From Aplectana chamaeleonis (taxonomy: Eukaryota > Nematoda > Chromadorea > Rhabditida > Cosmocercidae), in NCBI GenBank assembly GCA_029168955.1, contig JAPDOI010001370.1, forward strand, positions 1-64,000: a stretch of 64,000 bases of DNA, written 5' to 3'. Under the pieces are notes generated by a model. It did no database searches and had not been told where the DNA came from. It saw only the letters and a list, made by a program, of their open reading frames with translations. This document shows positions 54,357 to 64,000 of the stretch, one piece after another. The position numbers were made by a program, and so were the translations under genes. The stretch's first letter is position 1, and each line of letters opens with the position of its first letter.

Positions 54357-55330
54357 TCACAGAACGCCGTAGATGGTTCTGCGGGACCCCAGCAGGAGTG
54401 CGAAAGATGCCGTAGAAAGTGTGCGGGACCCCAATGGGTGTGCGCAGAATGCCGTAGAAAGTGTGCGAGACCCAAATGGGGAGTGCGCCGGACGCCGTAG
54501 AAAGTATGCGTGACCCAAATGGGTGTGCGCAGAACGCCCTAGAAAGTGTGTGGGACCCAAATGGGTGTGCGCAGAACGCCGTATAAAGTGTGCGGGACCC
54601 AAATGGGTGTGCGCAGAACGCCGTAGTAAGTGTGTGGGACCCAAATGAGAGTGTGCCGGACGCCGTAGTAAGTGTGTGGGACCCAAATGGGTGTGCGCAG
54701 TAAGTCGTAGTAAGTGTGTGGGACCCAAATGAGAGTGTGACGGACGCCGTACAAAGTGTGCGGGACCCAAATGAGAGTGCGCCGGACGCCGTAGAAAGTG
54801 TGCGGAACCCAAATGGGTGTGCGCAGAACGCCGTAGTAAGTGTGTGGGACCCAAATGAGAGTGTGCCGGACGCCGTAGAAAGTGTGCGAGACCCACGTTG
54901 GAGTGCGCCGGACGCCGTATAAAGTGTGCGGGACCCAAATGGCTGTGCGCAGAACGCCGTAGTAAGTGTGTGGGACCCAAATGAGAGTGTGCCGGACGCC
55001 GTAGAAAGTGTGCGAGACCCACGTGGGAGTGCGCCGGACGCCGTATAAAGTGTGCGGGACCCAAATGGGTGTGCGCAGAACGCCGTAGTAAGTGTGTGGG
55101 ACCCAAATGAAAGTGTGCCGGACGCCGTAGAAAGTGTGCGGGACTCAAATGGGTGTGCGCAGTAAGCCGTGGAAAGTGTGTGAGACCCAAACGAAAGTAC
55201 GTCGGACGCCGTAGAATCTGTGAGTTAACCAAGTGGAAGTGCGCAAGACGCCGTAGAACGTATGTGGGACCCAAGTGGGATGCGCCGGACGCCGTAAAAA
55301 GTTTGCGGGACCCAAATACAAGCACGCCAA
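54357..55330 (-). repeat. 42-bp minisatellite array, right copy
   Basis: About 23 regular units of 42 bp read, on the minus strand, TCTACGGCGTTCTGCGCACA or CTACGGCGTCCGGCGCACTC, followed by CCCATTTGGGTCCCGCACAC. It is the same family as 1-2160 but inverted and much less indel-ridden. Because 42 is a multiple of three, one minus-strand frame stays open for 339 codons (55376-54357) as a 14-residue repeat (LRRPAHSHLGPTHF type). It lies in the calmodulin-like intron. Confidence 0.95.
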
Positions 55331-55784
55331 TGTCGATCGTTTTTTCCGCAGGGCTACCGTAACCATTCTTGAACAAAACATGATAACGAGAGATAACACA
55401 CGCTCATAACATGCGAGGTATAAAAGGGCGGAAGAGCGGGATGCATTCATTCACACACCGCTCTCTGCGAGAAGCCACTGGAAAATGGCAAAGGAGGTCG
55501 AAATGGTGCAAACATGATTGTTGGCTATTACGATGTGCTCCTATCCAGGCTGATACTTGGAAAATTTTCGAAGGAGGGTTAAGGTAGCCCTGCGGAAAAC
55601 GTGATCGGCATGAGCGTGCTTGTGACCTAATGGGTGTGCGCAGAACGCCGAAGAAAGTGTGCAGGACATCAGTGGGAGCGCGCAGGACGTCATAGAAGGG
55701 GGCAGGGCACCAGTGTGTTTTCTTTGAATTACCACCACCAGGCATAAACCATGTTAGAAAGGAAACCTTTACGAAAAATAAATG
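55331..55784. other. No gene recognised
   Basis: Sequence between the satellite and the long hairpin, with a diverged satellite unit near 55620-55660 (GGTGTGCGCAGAACGCCG). Nothing else recognised. Confidence 0.4.
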
Positions 55785-56458
55785 AAATTCCTGAAAGTTT
55801 AGGTTCCTGGCAAAAGTAAAGATTTGGCATGGCCGTTTTTCAAAATTTTAGAAATATACTCAGTTAAAAGGGGAAGGTGAAGAAAAATGGGAAAAGTTTT
55901 GAAATATTCCTGAGAACGATTTGGCGTAGAATAATTTGATTTTTAGAAATGTAATGAAATAGTTGAAAGTATGATTTGGCAGTCGAGTTTGAACCAACTA
56001 TTTACAAGATTTGTGCGAAACGAGAGATCGCATTGTATGAGCTTATCCGTAGAACATATCAAAGCAAAATCACGCGTGATATGGACCAAACACTTGATTT
56101 TACTTCACTTAATACGTGAAGATCGCGGCATTCCAGCTCACAAACGAGCTTTTACTGCTTGCCTTATCACGCGTGATTTTGCTCTGATATGTTCTACGGA
56201 TAAGCTCATACAATGCGATTTCTCGTTTCGCACAAATCTTGTAAATAGTTGGTTCAAACTCGACTGCCAAATCATACTTTCAACTATTTCATTACATTTC
56301 CTAAAAATTATTCTACGCCAAATCGTTCTCAGGAATATTTCAAAACTTTTCCCATTTTTCTTCACCTTCCCCTTTTAACTGAGTATATTTCTAAAATTTT
56401 GAAAAAACGGCCATGCCAAATCTTTACTTTTGCCAGGAACCTAAACTTTCAGGAATTT
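55785..56458. repeat. 674-bp near-perfect long hairpin
   Basis: The left arm 55785-56082 and right arm 56165-56458 are inverse copies of nearly 300 bp with few mismatches by eye, separated by an ~80-bp loop. Both arms contain GCAAAATCACGCGTGATA next to the loop and AATTCCTGAAAGTTTAGG at the outer end. The arms are AT-rich and show no transposon termini or clear target duplication. It lies in the intron of the calmodulin-like gene, so primary transcripts could fold into long double-stranded RNA. Confidence 0.92.
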
Positions 56459-56596
56459 TTCTATCTAGAAGCATGCATATTTCACTTCGATACTGGTCTG
56501 TGAGTCAGCTGTAGAAGTGTTCCATTACCCAAACTTTAGTACCGTAGTTTTAGGCTTTCCAACGTAAGACACTGTAGGAAGTTATAATGAACGTAC

Positions 56597-56691
56597 GCTG
56601 AATACTTCTCGTAGTTCTCGCTCTTCACGAGGATTCAATAATTGTTTCCTTAGGGCTTGAAGGAATTCGTCGATCTCGATACATCCATTTC
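56597..56691 (-). CDS. Calmodulin-like EF-hand protein, upstream exon
   Basis: On the minus strand, after CTTTTTCAG, the exon encodes NGCIEIDEFLQALRKQLLNP then REERELREVFS and ends at AGC|GTACGT. NGCIEIDEFL is the second half of an EF-hand loop plus exiting helix (position of EF-hand 2), and EERELREVFS is the entering helix of EF-hand 3, which continues directly as VFDKNGDG on the exon at 53719. Start phase 1 fits the split Gly codon common in this family. The EF-hand 1 exon and start codon were not found and lie above 56700 or outside the window. Confidence 0.83.
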
Positions 56692-56699
56692 CTGAAAAA

Positions 56700-57221
56700 G
56701 AACGCCTGTCACAGGTTCAATCTATTACAAGAGTTCAACAAACAGGGTTCACAGCTAAAGACAGTGTTCTCGATCAAAATTCATCTGTGAGTTTTCACCG
56801 TAAATCGAGAGGTCCGAAGTCGATCGCAACATTAATGATGAAAAGGTGTTGAAAAATGAGCTGTGATTACCCCAATGTGGCCCCAAAACTTGAATGTGAC
56901 CCGCTCCGCCCACTTCCTCACCTGCCACCGAAGAGGTAGGCAGGGCGGGCACGCCAAATTCAAGTTTTGAGGCCGTTTTGGACTATTCATGGCTCGTTTT
57001 CAACGGGTTTTTCGACATTGTTGTTGCAAGTTCATTGAGCCTCAAACCTTTCAATTGCTGGAGAAAACTAGACGTTTTTATCGTTACCGGAATTGTTAGC
57101 TCCCCCGTAGGGCCGCAAAACACGCAACCACCGAAACCCCAGCACTGCTCTCTTCCAGCTACTCGGCGATCCTGTACAAAGGCCTATCATCCCTCATCGA
57201 TATGACGAATTAATTAGGTAT
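56700..57221. other. No gene recognised
   Basis: Expected location of the 5' exon of the calmodulin-like gene, but no EF-hand sequence was recognised on the minus strand. Confidence 0.35.
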
Positions 57222-57751
57222 TCTGTAAAAAAGGGGTCTCCCAAGCAAAAGTGGTTTGGTTAGCGTTACAAATGCTTCAACAAAAAGGGAACAATAGGAA
57301 AGCGGAATGAGGAGAGTCTACAAAAAATGAACAATATCCTCCAAGAACTCTTTTCTTTTTCGAAACTTCCAAACAGCGGAAACAAACCGTTGTGGTTCTC
57401 TATGAGGAAGCGCTTTTGGCTCCACAAAGGACTTTGATTATGTGAGTGCCGATAAAATATGTATATATGCATGTGAACCTAATAGCTATCATTAAAAGGG
57501 GAGATGATGTTAAATTGTTTTAGGGAACCAGTCAATTCTTCCTCGTAAAATACCACAACGGTTTGTTTCCGCTGTTTGGAGGTTTCGAAAAAGAAAGAGT
57601 TCTTGGAGGATATTGTTCATTTTTCGTAGACTCTCCTCATTCCGCTTTCCTATTGTTCCCTTTTTGTTGAAGCATTTGTAACGCTAACCAAACCACTTCT
57701 GCTTGGGAGACCCCTTTTCTACAGAATTGTTCACTTTTTCTTGATATTACG
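57222..57751. mobile_element. Foldback element with ~170-bp inverted arms (copy 2)
   Basis: The same family as 16120-16762. Arms start TCTGTAAAAAAGGGGTCTCC and include AACAAAAAGGGAACAATAGG, AGGAGAGTCTACAAAAA and AAACAAACCGTTGTGGT. The ~20-bp extension with GTAATATCAAG is at the right end, opposite to copy 1. No coding capacity. Confidence 0.85.
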
Positions 57752-57839
57752 CTGAAATATCCCATGCAAGAATTTCGAACAAAGACCTCTTCATCTCCCC
57801 ACTAGATCAGTCCTCTTTCTGTGGTCACAAGAATCAATG

Positions 57840-58140
57840 ACCCAAACTGTTGTAAAACTATCTCAGAAAAATCACTCGATGTGGCTGACAAGACCGATGT
57901 TCACATGATATTAGCTAAGAAATGAATGATATCCATGATATCGTTCCACATAATTCATTCATATTGATCGCGTCAGCCACATCTGGCTACACCGGGTGTT
58001 ATTTGCACCTTCCATGTTTTTCATACGTATCGAACGGGTCGGCCACGGTGATTTTCTCAACCAACTCTGACAGGGACCTTAGGCCCCGGTTATAGTTGGT
58101 CGCCCAGACGTAGCCAGCCCGGTCGATAATCATGAAAGCC
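57840..58140. mobile_element. Partial copies of the PIF/Harbinger-like MITE
   Basis: At 58079 TTAGGCCCCGGTTATAGTTG matches the end of the element at 38490-39115, with AGCCCGGTCGATAATCATG inside. Upstream, AATCACTCGATGTGGCTGAC (57870) and inverted GGTGATTTTCTC (58048) are from the same family. The arrangement is rearranged and no second TTA-flanked end was identified. Confidence 0.5.
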
Positions 58141-58747
58141 TGCTGGCCTACAGCCGGATGCAGAATCTGCCTGCAGTTCTTCGCTTTCAAATGAAACTAA
58201 CTTAAAACCGGGACAGTCAGAAACTACCTTCCATTCCATCTGGACACTTTCACATCAGTGGAACAAAGCAGTTTTACATACTCATTATTTCGTTTCCGTT
58301 GCCCCATTCCTTCGCAGAACAGCCGCTTCGATTCCATGAATCTGATATGAAAAAGCTCTGCTGAGCTGCGAATGGAGATAGTTCTAACAATTTGTTTTTG
58401 AATTTGGATGCTAATAAGCAAGTACCATTTATTGCAGAAAAAATCAGTAGGCTGGTGAAGAAGGAAGAGGGAGCACTCAAAATGGGGTTGTGTGAATGAC
58501 CTTACGAAACTGAAAAGCAGCCTGGCAACATGACCTGACATGACTCACATAACATCTCAAACTTTCTGCTTGCTATGCTTGTCATCCTTACACTTTTACA
58601 AAAGTTTTGCAAGGTGTTCTCTCCTGCGCAAATTCCGGGGCATAATTTCTCGGATGGCTAGCATCGAGTCTGGGCTCCTGCTCACTCTACGGGGTGGTCT
58701 TCACAACTTTTCGGATGAGCAGCAACGGGTCCCGAACACCTGCCCAC
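58141..58747. other. No gene recognised
   Basis: Spacer upstream of the terminal satellite; a 105-codon minus-strand frame at 58224-58541 has no familiar motif. Confidence 0.35.
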
Positions 58748-61700
58748 TATCCGGGTTTCCACGACGTCCCGATGACTTCATCAGAAGCTCGAAGCACTTT
58801 TCACGACGTCCCGATGACGTCATCAGAAGCCCGAAGCACTTTTGGGACTATCCTAGACGGGGGGGGTCACCCACGATTTTCCCATGAAAATGAATGGAAA
58901 ACCTGATAAAAGATGTTTGATGCTGCTATCAATCATTGTTGTTGATGAAGTTCTGTAGAAATACTTCAATTGATAGCGTTATAGATCGGTGGTTCATTCC
59001 ATTTCTGACTTGAATCTTGAGTGCCCCCCCCCACCGTCTAGGATAGTCCCGCACTTCTCACGATGTCCCGATGACGTCATCAGAAGCCCGAAGCACTCTT
59101 GGGACTATCCTAGACGGGGGGGGGCACCCACGACTTTCTCTTGAAAATGAATGGAAAACCTGATAAAAGATGTTTGATGCTGCTATCAGTCATTGTTGTT
59201 GATGAAGTTGTGTAGAAATACTTTGATTGATAGCGTTATAGATCGGTGGTTCATTCCATTTCTGACTTGAATCTTGAGTGCCCCCCCCCCCCCCGTCTAG
59301 GATAGTCCCGCACTTCTCACGATGTCCCGATGACGTCATCAGAAGCCCGAAGCACTCTTGGGACTATCCTAGACGGGGGGGGGGGCACCCACGACTTTCT
59401 CATGAAAATGAATGGAAAACCTGATAAAAGATGTTTGATGCTGCTATCAGTCATTGTTGTTGATGAAGTTGTGTAGAAATACTTTGATTGATAGCGTTAT
59501 AGATCGGTGGTTCATTCCATTTCTGACTTGAATCTTGAGTGCCCCCCCCGTCTAGGATAGTCCCGCACTTCTCACGATGTCCCGATGACGTCATCAGAAG
59601 CCCGAAGCACTCTTGGGACTATCCTAGACGGGGGGGGGGCACCCACGACTTTCTCATGAAAATGAATGGAAACCCTGATAAAAAATGTTTGATGCTGCTA
59701 TCACTCATTGTTGTTGATGAAGTTGTGTAGAAATACTTCGATTGATAGCGTTATAGATCGGTGGTTCATTCCATTTCTGACTTGAATCTTGAGTGCCCCC
59801 CCCCGTCTAGGATAGTCCCGCACTTCTCACGATGTCCCGATGCCGTCATCAGAGGCCCAAACCCCTCTTGGGACTATCCTAGACGGGGGGGGGGCACCCA
59901 CGACTTTCTCATGAAAATGAATGGAAAACCTGATAAAAGATGTTTGATGCTGCTATCAGTCATTGTTGTTGATGAAGTTGTGTAGAAATAGTTTGATTGA
60001 TAGCGTTACAGGACGGTGGGTCATTCCATTTCTGACTTGAATCTTTAGTGCCCCGTCTAGGATAGTCCCGCACTTCTCACGATGTCCCGATGACGTCATC
60101 AGAAGCCCGAAGCACTCTTGGGACTATCCTAGACGGGGGGGGGCACCCACGACTTTCTCATGAAAATGAATGGAAAACCTGATAAAAGATGTTTGATGCT
60201 GCTATCAGTCATTGTTGTTGATGAAGTTGTGTAGAAATACTTTGATTTATAGCGTTATAGATCGGTGGGTCATTCCATTTCTGACTTCAATCTTGTGCCC
60301 CCCACCGTCTAGGATAGTCCCGCCCTTCTCACGATGTCCCGATGACGTCATCAGAAGCCCGAAGCACTCTTGGGACTATCCTAGACGGGGGGGGGGCACC
60401 CACGACTTTCTCATGAAAATGAATGGAAAACCTGATAAAAGATGTTTGATGCTGCTATCAGTCATTGTTGTTGATGAAGTTGTGTAGAAATACTTTGATT
60501 GATAGCGTTATAGATCGGTGGTTCATTCCATTTCTGACTTGAATCTTGAGTGCCCCCCCCCGTCTAGGATAGTCCCGCACTTCTCACGATGTCCCGATGA
60601 CGTCATCAGAAGCCCGAAGCACTCTTGGGACTATCCTAGACGGGGCACCTAATGACTTTCTCATGAAAATGAATGGAAAACCTGATAAAAGATGTTTGAT
60701 GCTGCTATCAGTCATTGTTGTTGATGAAGTTGTGTAGAAATACTTTGATTGATAGCGTTATAGATCGGTGGTTCATTCCATTTCTGACTTGAATCTTGAG
60801 TGCCCCCCCCGTCTAGGATAGTCCCGCACTTCTCACGATGTCCCGATGACGTCATCAGAAGCCCGAAGCACTCTTGGGACTATCCTAGACGGGGGGGGCA
60901 CCCACGACTTTCTCATGAAAATGAATGGAAACCTTGATAAAAGGTGCTTGATGCTGCTATCAGTCATTGTTGTTGATGAAGTTGTGTAGAAATACTTTGA
61001 TTGATAGCGTTATAGATCGGTGGTTCATTCCATTTCTGACTTGAATCTTGAGTGCCTCCCCCCGTCTAGGATAGTCCCGCACTTCTCATGATGTCCCGAT
61101 ACGTCATCAGAAGCCCGAAGCACTCTTGGGACTATCCTAGACGGGGGGGGGGCAGCCACGACTTTCTCATGAAAAAGAATGGAAACCTTCATAAAAGGTG
61201 CTTGATGGTGCTATCAGTGATTGTTGTTGATGAAGTTGTGTAGAAATACTTTGATTGATAGCGTTATACATCGGTGGTTCATTCCATTTCTGACTTGAAT
61301 CTTGAGTGCCCCCGTCTAGGATAGTCCCGCCCTTCTCACGATGTCCCGATGACGTCATCAGAAGCCCGAAGCACTCTTGGGACTATCCTAGACGGGGGGG
61401 GGCACCCACGACTTTCTCATGAAAATGAATGGAAACCCTGATAAAAGATGTTTGATGCTGCTATCACTCATTGTTGTTGATGAAGCTCTGTAGAAATACT
61501 TCGATTGATAGCGTTATAGATCGGTGGTTCATTCCATTTCTGACTTGAATCTTGAGTGCCCCCGTCTAGGATAGTCCCGCACTTCTCACGATGTCCCGAT
61601 GACGTCATCAGAAGCCCGAAGCACTCTTGGGACTATCCTAGACGGGGGCACCCACGACTTTCTCATGAAAATGAATGGAAAGCTTGATAAAAGGTGCTTG

Positions 61701-62329
61701 ATGCTGCTATCAGTCATTGTTGTTGATGAAGTTGTGTAGAAATACTTTGATTGATAGCGTTATAGATCGGTGGTTCATTCCATTTCTGACCTGAATCTTG
61801 AGTGCCTGCCGTCTAGGATAGTCCCGCACTTCTCACGATGTCCCGATGACGTCATCAGAAGCCCGAAGCACTCTTGGGACTATCCTAGACGGGGCACCCA
61901 CGACTTTCTCATGAAAATGAATGGAAACCTTGATAAAAGGTGCTTGATGCTGCTATCAGTCATTGTTGTTGATGAAGTTGTGTAGAAATACTTTGATTGA
62001 TAGCGTTATAGATCGGTGGTTCATTCCATTTCTGACTTGAATCTTGAGTGCCCCCCCCCCGTCTGGGGTAGGCCCGCACTTCTCACGATGTCCCGATGAC
62101 GTCATCAGAAGCCCGAAGCACTCTTGGGACTATCCTAGACGGGGGGGGGCACCCACGACTTTCTCATGAAAATGAATGGAAACCCTGATAAAAGATGTTT
62201 GATGCTGCTATCACTCATTGTTGTTGATGAAGTTGTGTAGAAATACTTTGATTGATAGCGTTATAGATCGGTGGTTCATTCCATTTCTGACTTGAATCTT
62301 GAGTGCCCCCCCCCGTCTGGGGTAGGCCC

Positions 62330-62740
62330 GCACTTTTCACGACGTCCCAATGACGTCATCAGAAACTCGAGGCACTTTTACGACGTCCCGATGACGTCAT
62401 CAGAAGAAGCACTTTTCACGACGTCCCGATGACGTCATCAGAAGCCCGAAGCACTTTCACGACGTCCGATGACGTCATAAGAAGCCCGAAGCACTTTTCA
62501 CGACGTCCCGATGACGTCATCAGAGCCAAAAGCACTTCGACGTCCCGATGACGTCGTCAGAAGCCGAAGCACTTTTCACGACGTCCCGATGACGTCATCA
62601 GAAGCCGAAGCACTTTTTCACGACGTCCCGATGACGTCATCAGAACCAAGCACTTTCACGACGTCCCGATGACGTCATCAGAAGCCCGAAGCACTTTTCA
62701 CGGCGTCCCGATGACGTCATCAGAAGCCCGAAGCACTCTT
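62330..62740 (+). repeat. Expanded 42-bp sub-array inside the compound satellite, block 1
   Basis: In place of the single 42-bp segment there are about ten tandem copies of CACGACGTCCCGATGACGTC + ATCAGAAGCCCGAAGCACTT, with indels of 1-5 bases between copies. The flanking halves of the 255-bp unit (the CGTCTGGGGTAGGCCCGCAC variant on the left, GGGACTATCCTAGACGG on the right) are intact. Confidence 0.93.
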
Positions 62741-62944
62741 GGGACTATCCTAGACGGGGGGGGCACCCACGACTTTCTCATGAAAATGAATGGAAACCCT
62801 GATAAAAGATGTTTGATGCTGCTATCACTCATTGTTGTTGATGAAGTTGTGTAGAAATACTTTGATTGATAGCGTTATAGATCGGTGGTTCATTCCATTT
62901 CTGACTTGAATCTTGAGTGCCCCCCCGTCTGGGGTAGGCCCGCA

Positions 62945-63815
62945 CTTTTCACGACGTCCCAATGACGTCATCAGAAACTCGAGGCACTTTTCACGACGTC
63001 CCGATGACGTCATCAGAAGCCCGAAGCACTTTCACGACGTCCCGATGACGTCATCAGCCCGAAGCACTTTTCACGACGTCCCGATGACGTCTTCATTGAT
63101 AGCCCGAAGCACTCTCACGACGTCCCCATGACCTCATCAGAAGCCCGAAGCACTCTCACGACGTCCCGATGACGTCATCAGAAGCCCGAAGCACTTTTCA
63201 CGACGTCCCGATGACGTCATCAAAGCCCGAAGCACTTTCTCGACGTCCCGATGACGTCATAAGATGTTTCACGACGTCCCGATGACGTCATCAGGAGCCC
63301 GAAGCACTTGTGTAGAAATACGTCCCGATGATAGCGTCATAGAAGCCCGAAGCACTTTTTACGACTTCCGATGACGTCATCAGAAGCCCGAAGCACTTTT
63401 TACGACGTCCCGATGACGTCATCAGAACTCGGAGCACTTTTCACGACGTCCCGATGACGTCATCAGAAGCCCGAAGCACTTTCACGGCGTCCCCATCTCG
63501 TCATCAAGAGCCCGAAGCACTTTCACGACGTCCCGATGACGTCATCAGAAGCCCGAAGCACTTTTCACGACGTCCCGATGACGTCATCAGAAACCCGAAG
63601 CACCTTCACGACGTCCCGATGACGTCGTCAGAAGCCCGAAGCACTTTTCACGACGTCCCGATGACGTCATCAGAAGCCCGAAGCACTTTTCACGACGTCC
63701 CGATGACGTCATCAGAAGCCCGAAGCACTTTCACGACGTCCCGATGACGTCATCAGAAGCCCGAAGCACTTTTCACGACGTCCCGATGACGTCATCAGAA
63801 GCCCGAAGCACTCTT
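62945..63815 (+). repeat. Expanded 42-bp sub-array inside the compound satellite, block 2
   Basis: About twenty-one copies of the same 42-bp segment occur in one 255-bp unit. A disrupted copy near 63310-63345 contains TGTGTAGAAATACG and GATAGCGTCATAG, words from the long part of the 255-bp unit, indicating past recombination or conversion between the two parts. Confidence 0.93.
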
Positions 63816-64000
63816 GGGACTATCCTAGACGGGGGGGGGCACCCACGACTTTCTCATGAAAATGAATGGAAACCCTGATAAAGATGTTTGATGCTGCTAT
63901 CACTCATTGTTGTTGATGAAGTTGTGTAGAAATACTTTGATTGATAGCGTTATAGATCGGTGGTTCATTCCATTTCTGACTTGAATCTTGAGTGCCCCCC

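Larger units (their letters stand above)
58748..64000 (+). repeat. Compound satellite: ~255-bp units with nested 42-bp repeats
   Basis: From 58748 to the window edge there are tandem units of about 250-260 bp. Each has CGTCTAGGATAGTCCCGCAC, one 42-bp segment TCACGATGTCCCGATGACGT + CATCAGAAGCCCGAAGCACT, the inverse GGGACTATCCTAGACG, a G run of variable length, then ~150 bp with GATGTTTGATGCTGCTATCA and TCATTCCATTTCTGACTTGA, and a C run. Unit starts are near 59035, 59295, 59549, 59806, 60054, 60307, 60561, 60809, 61061, 61313, 61565, 61810, 62060 and 62315. The array continues past the window. Confidence 0.97.

Noticed and set aside
56518..56545. Spliced-leader SL1-like sequence (CATTACCCAAACTTTAG)
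   Set aside because: Only the ATTACCCAA core agrees; the rest, the donor site and the snRNA body are absent.
58224..58541. 105-codon minus-strand ORF as a gene
   Set aside because: No recognisable motif, no splice context, and length within chance for AT-rich sequence.
58748..64000. CRISPR-like array (regular 42-bp repeats)
   Set aside because: The repeats are contiguous without unique spacers, and the genome is eukaryotic.

Overview
This is a repeat-saturated eukaryotic window and almost certainly comes from a nematode, probably a strongylid or hookworm-like worm. The reasons are a 5S rRNA gene of nematode type at 30094-30215, compact TTTCAG-type splice acceptors, CR1-, RTE- and Penelope-type retroelements, many Tc1/mariner derivatives, and tiny exons separated by repeat-filled introns. 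No tRNA gene, operon or bacterial feature was seen.

Host genes: two can be supported. A plus-strand C2H2 zinc-finger gene runs from about 9408 to 34907. Nine exons were found, their splice phases agree at every junction but one, and they encode about nine fingers plus an acidic linker. Its introns carry satellites, a complete LINE, a mariner MITE, a hAT-type element and the 5S gene. A minus-strand calmodulin-like EF-hand gene has two phase-compatible exons (56597-56691 and 53572-53719) whose intron holds a satellite array and a 0.67-kb near-perfect hairpin. Weaker candidates are a small Cys-rich secreted protein (5679-6070), an orphan ORF near 32.5 kb and a minus-strand ORF pair near 37.3-37.9 kb.

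Layout: 1-5.3 kb is a ~42-bp satellite, TCGA- and ATCCG-type low-complexity blocks and a ~0.63-kb repeat ending in a perfect hairpin. A copy of that repeat plus satellite lies inverted at 53.8-55.3 kb. 6.5-13.1 kb holds a hAT-like element, TTAA-flanked MITEs, the first zinc-finger exons and a Tc1 foldback. 13.65-16.0 kb is a ~145-bp satellite followed by a 42-bp satellite. 18.7-22.4 kb is a CR1/Jockey-type LINE on the minus strand. 22.4-29.2 kb holds an (AT)124 tract, a mariner MITE, LINE and Tc1 debris and a hAT-type element with a perfect 8-bp target duplication. 30-41.8 kb holds the 5S gene, a degenerate ~107-bp repeat and a dense cluster of MITEs. 41.8-45.8 kb is a terminal-repeat element holding a LINE fragment, then a foldback MITE. 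45.8-50.1 kb is a broken Penelope-like element (RT plus GIY-YIG) interrupted by two inverted copies of one MITE. 58.7-64 kb is a compound satellite.

The most notable material is mobile DNA: a diverse superfamily of foldback MITEs starting AGGCA with TTAA target sites, three of them end to end; two MITEs, one mariner and one Tc1, each built from two opposed transposase 3' halves; a Penelope element whose reading frame is restored on paper when both MITEs and one 2-bp target copy each are removed; and two unrelated satellites sharing the palindrome GATGACGTCATC. All family names rest on motif recognition by eye, with no database search.
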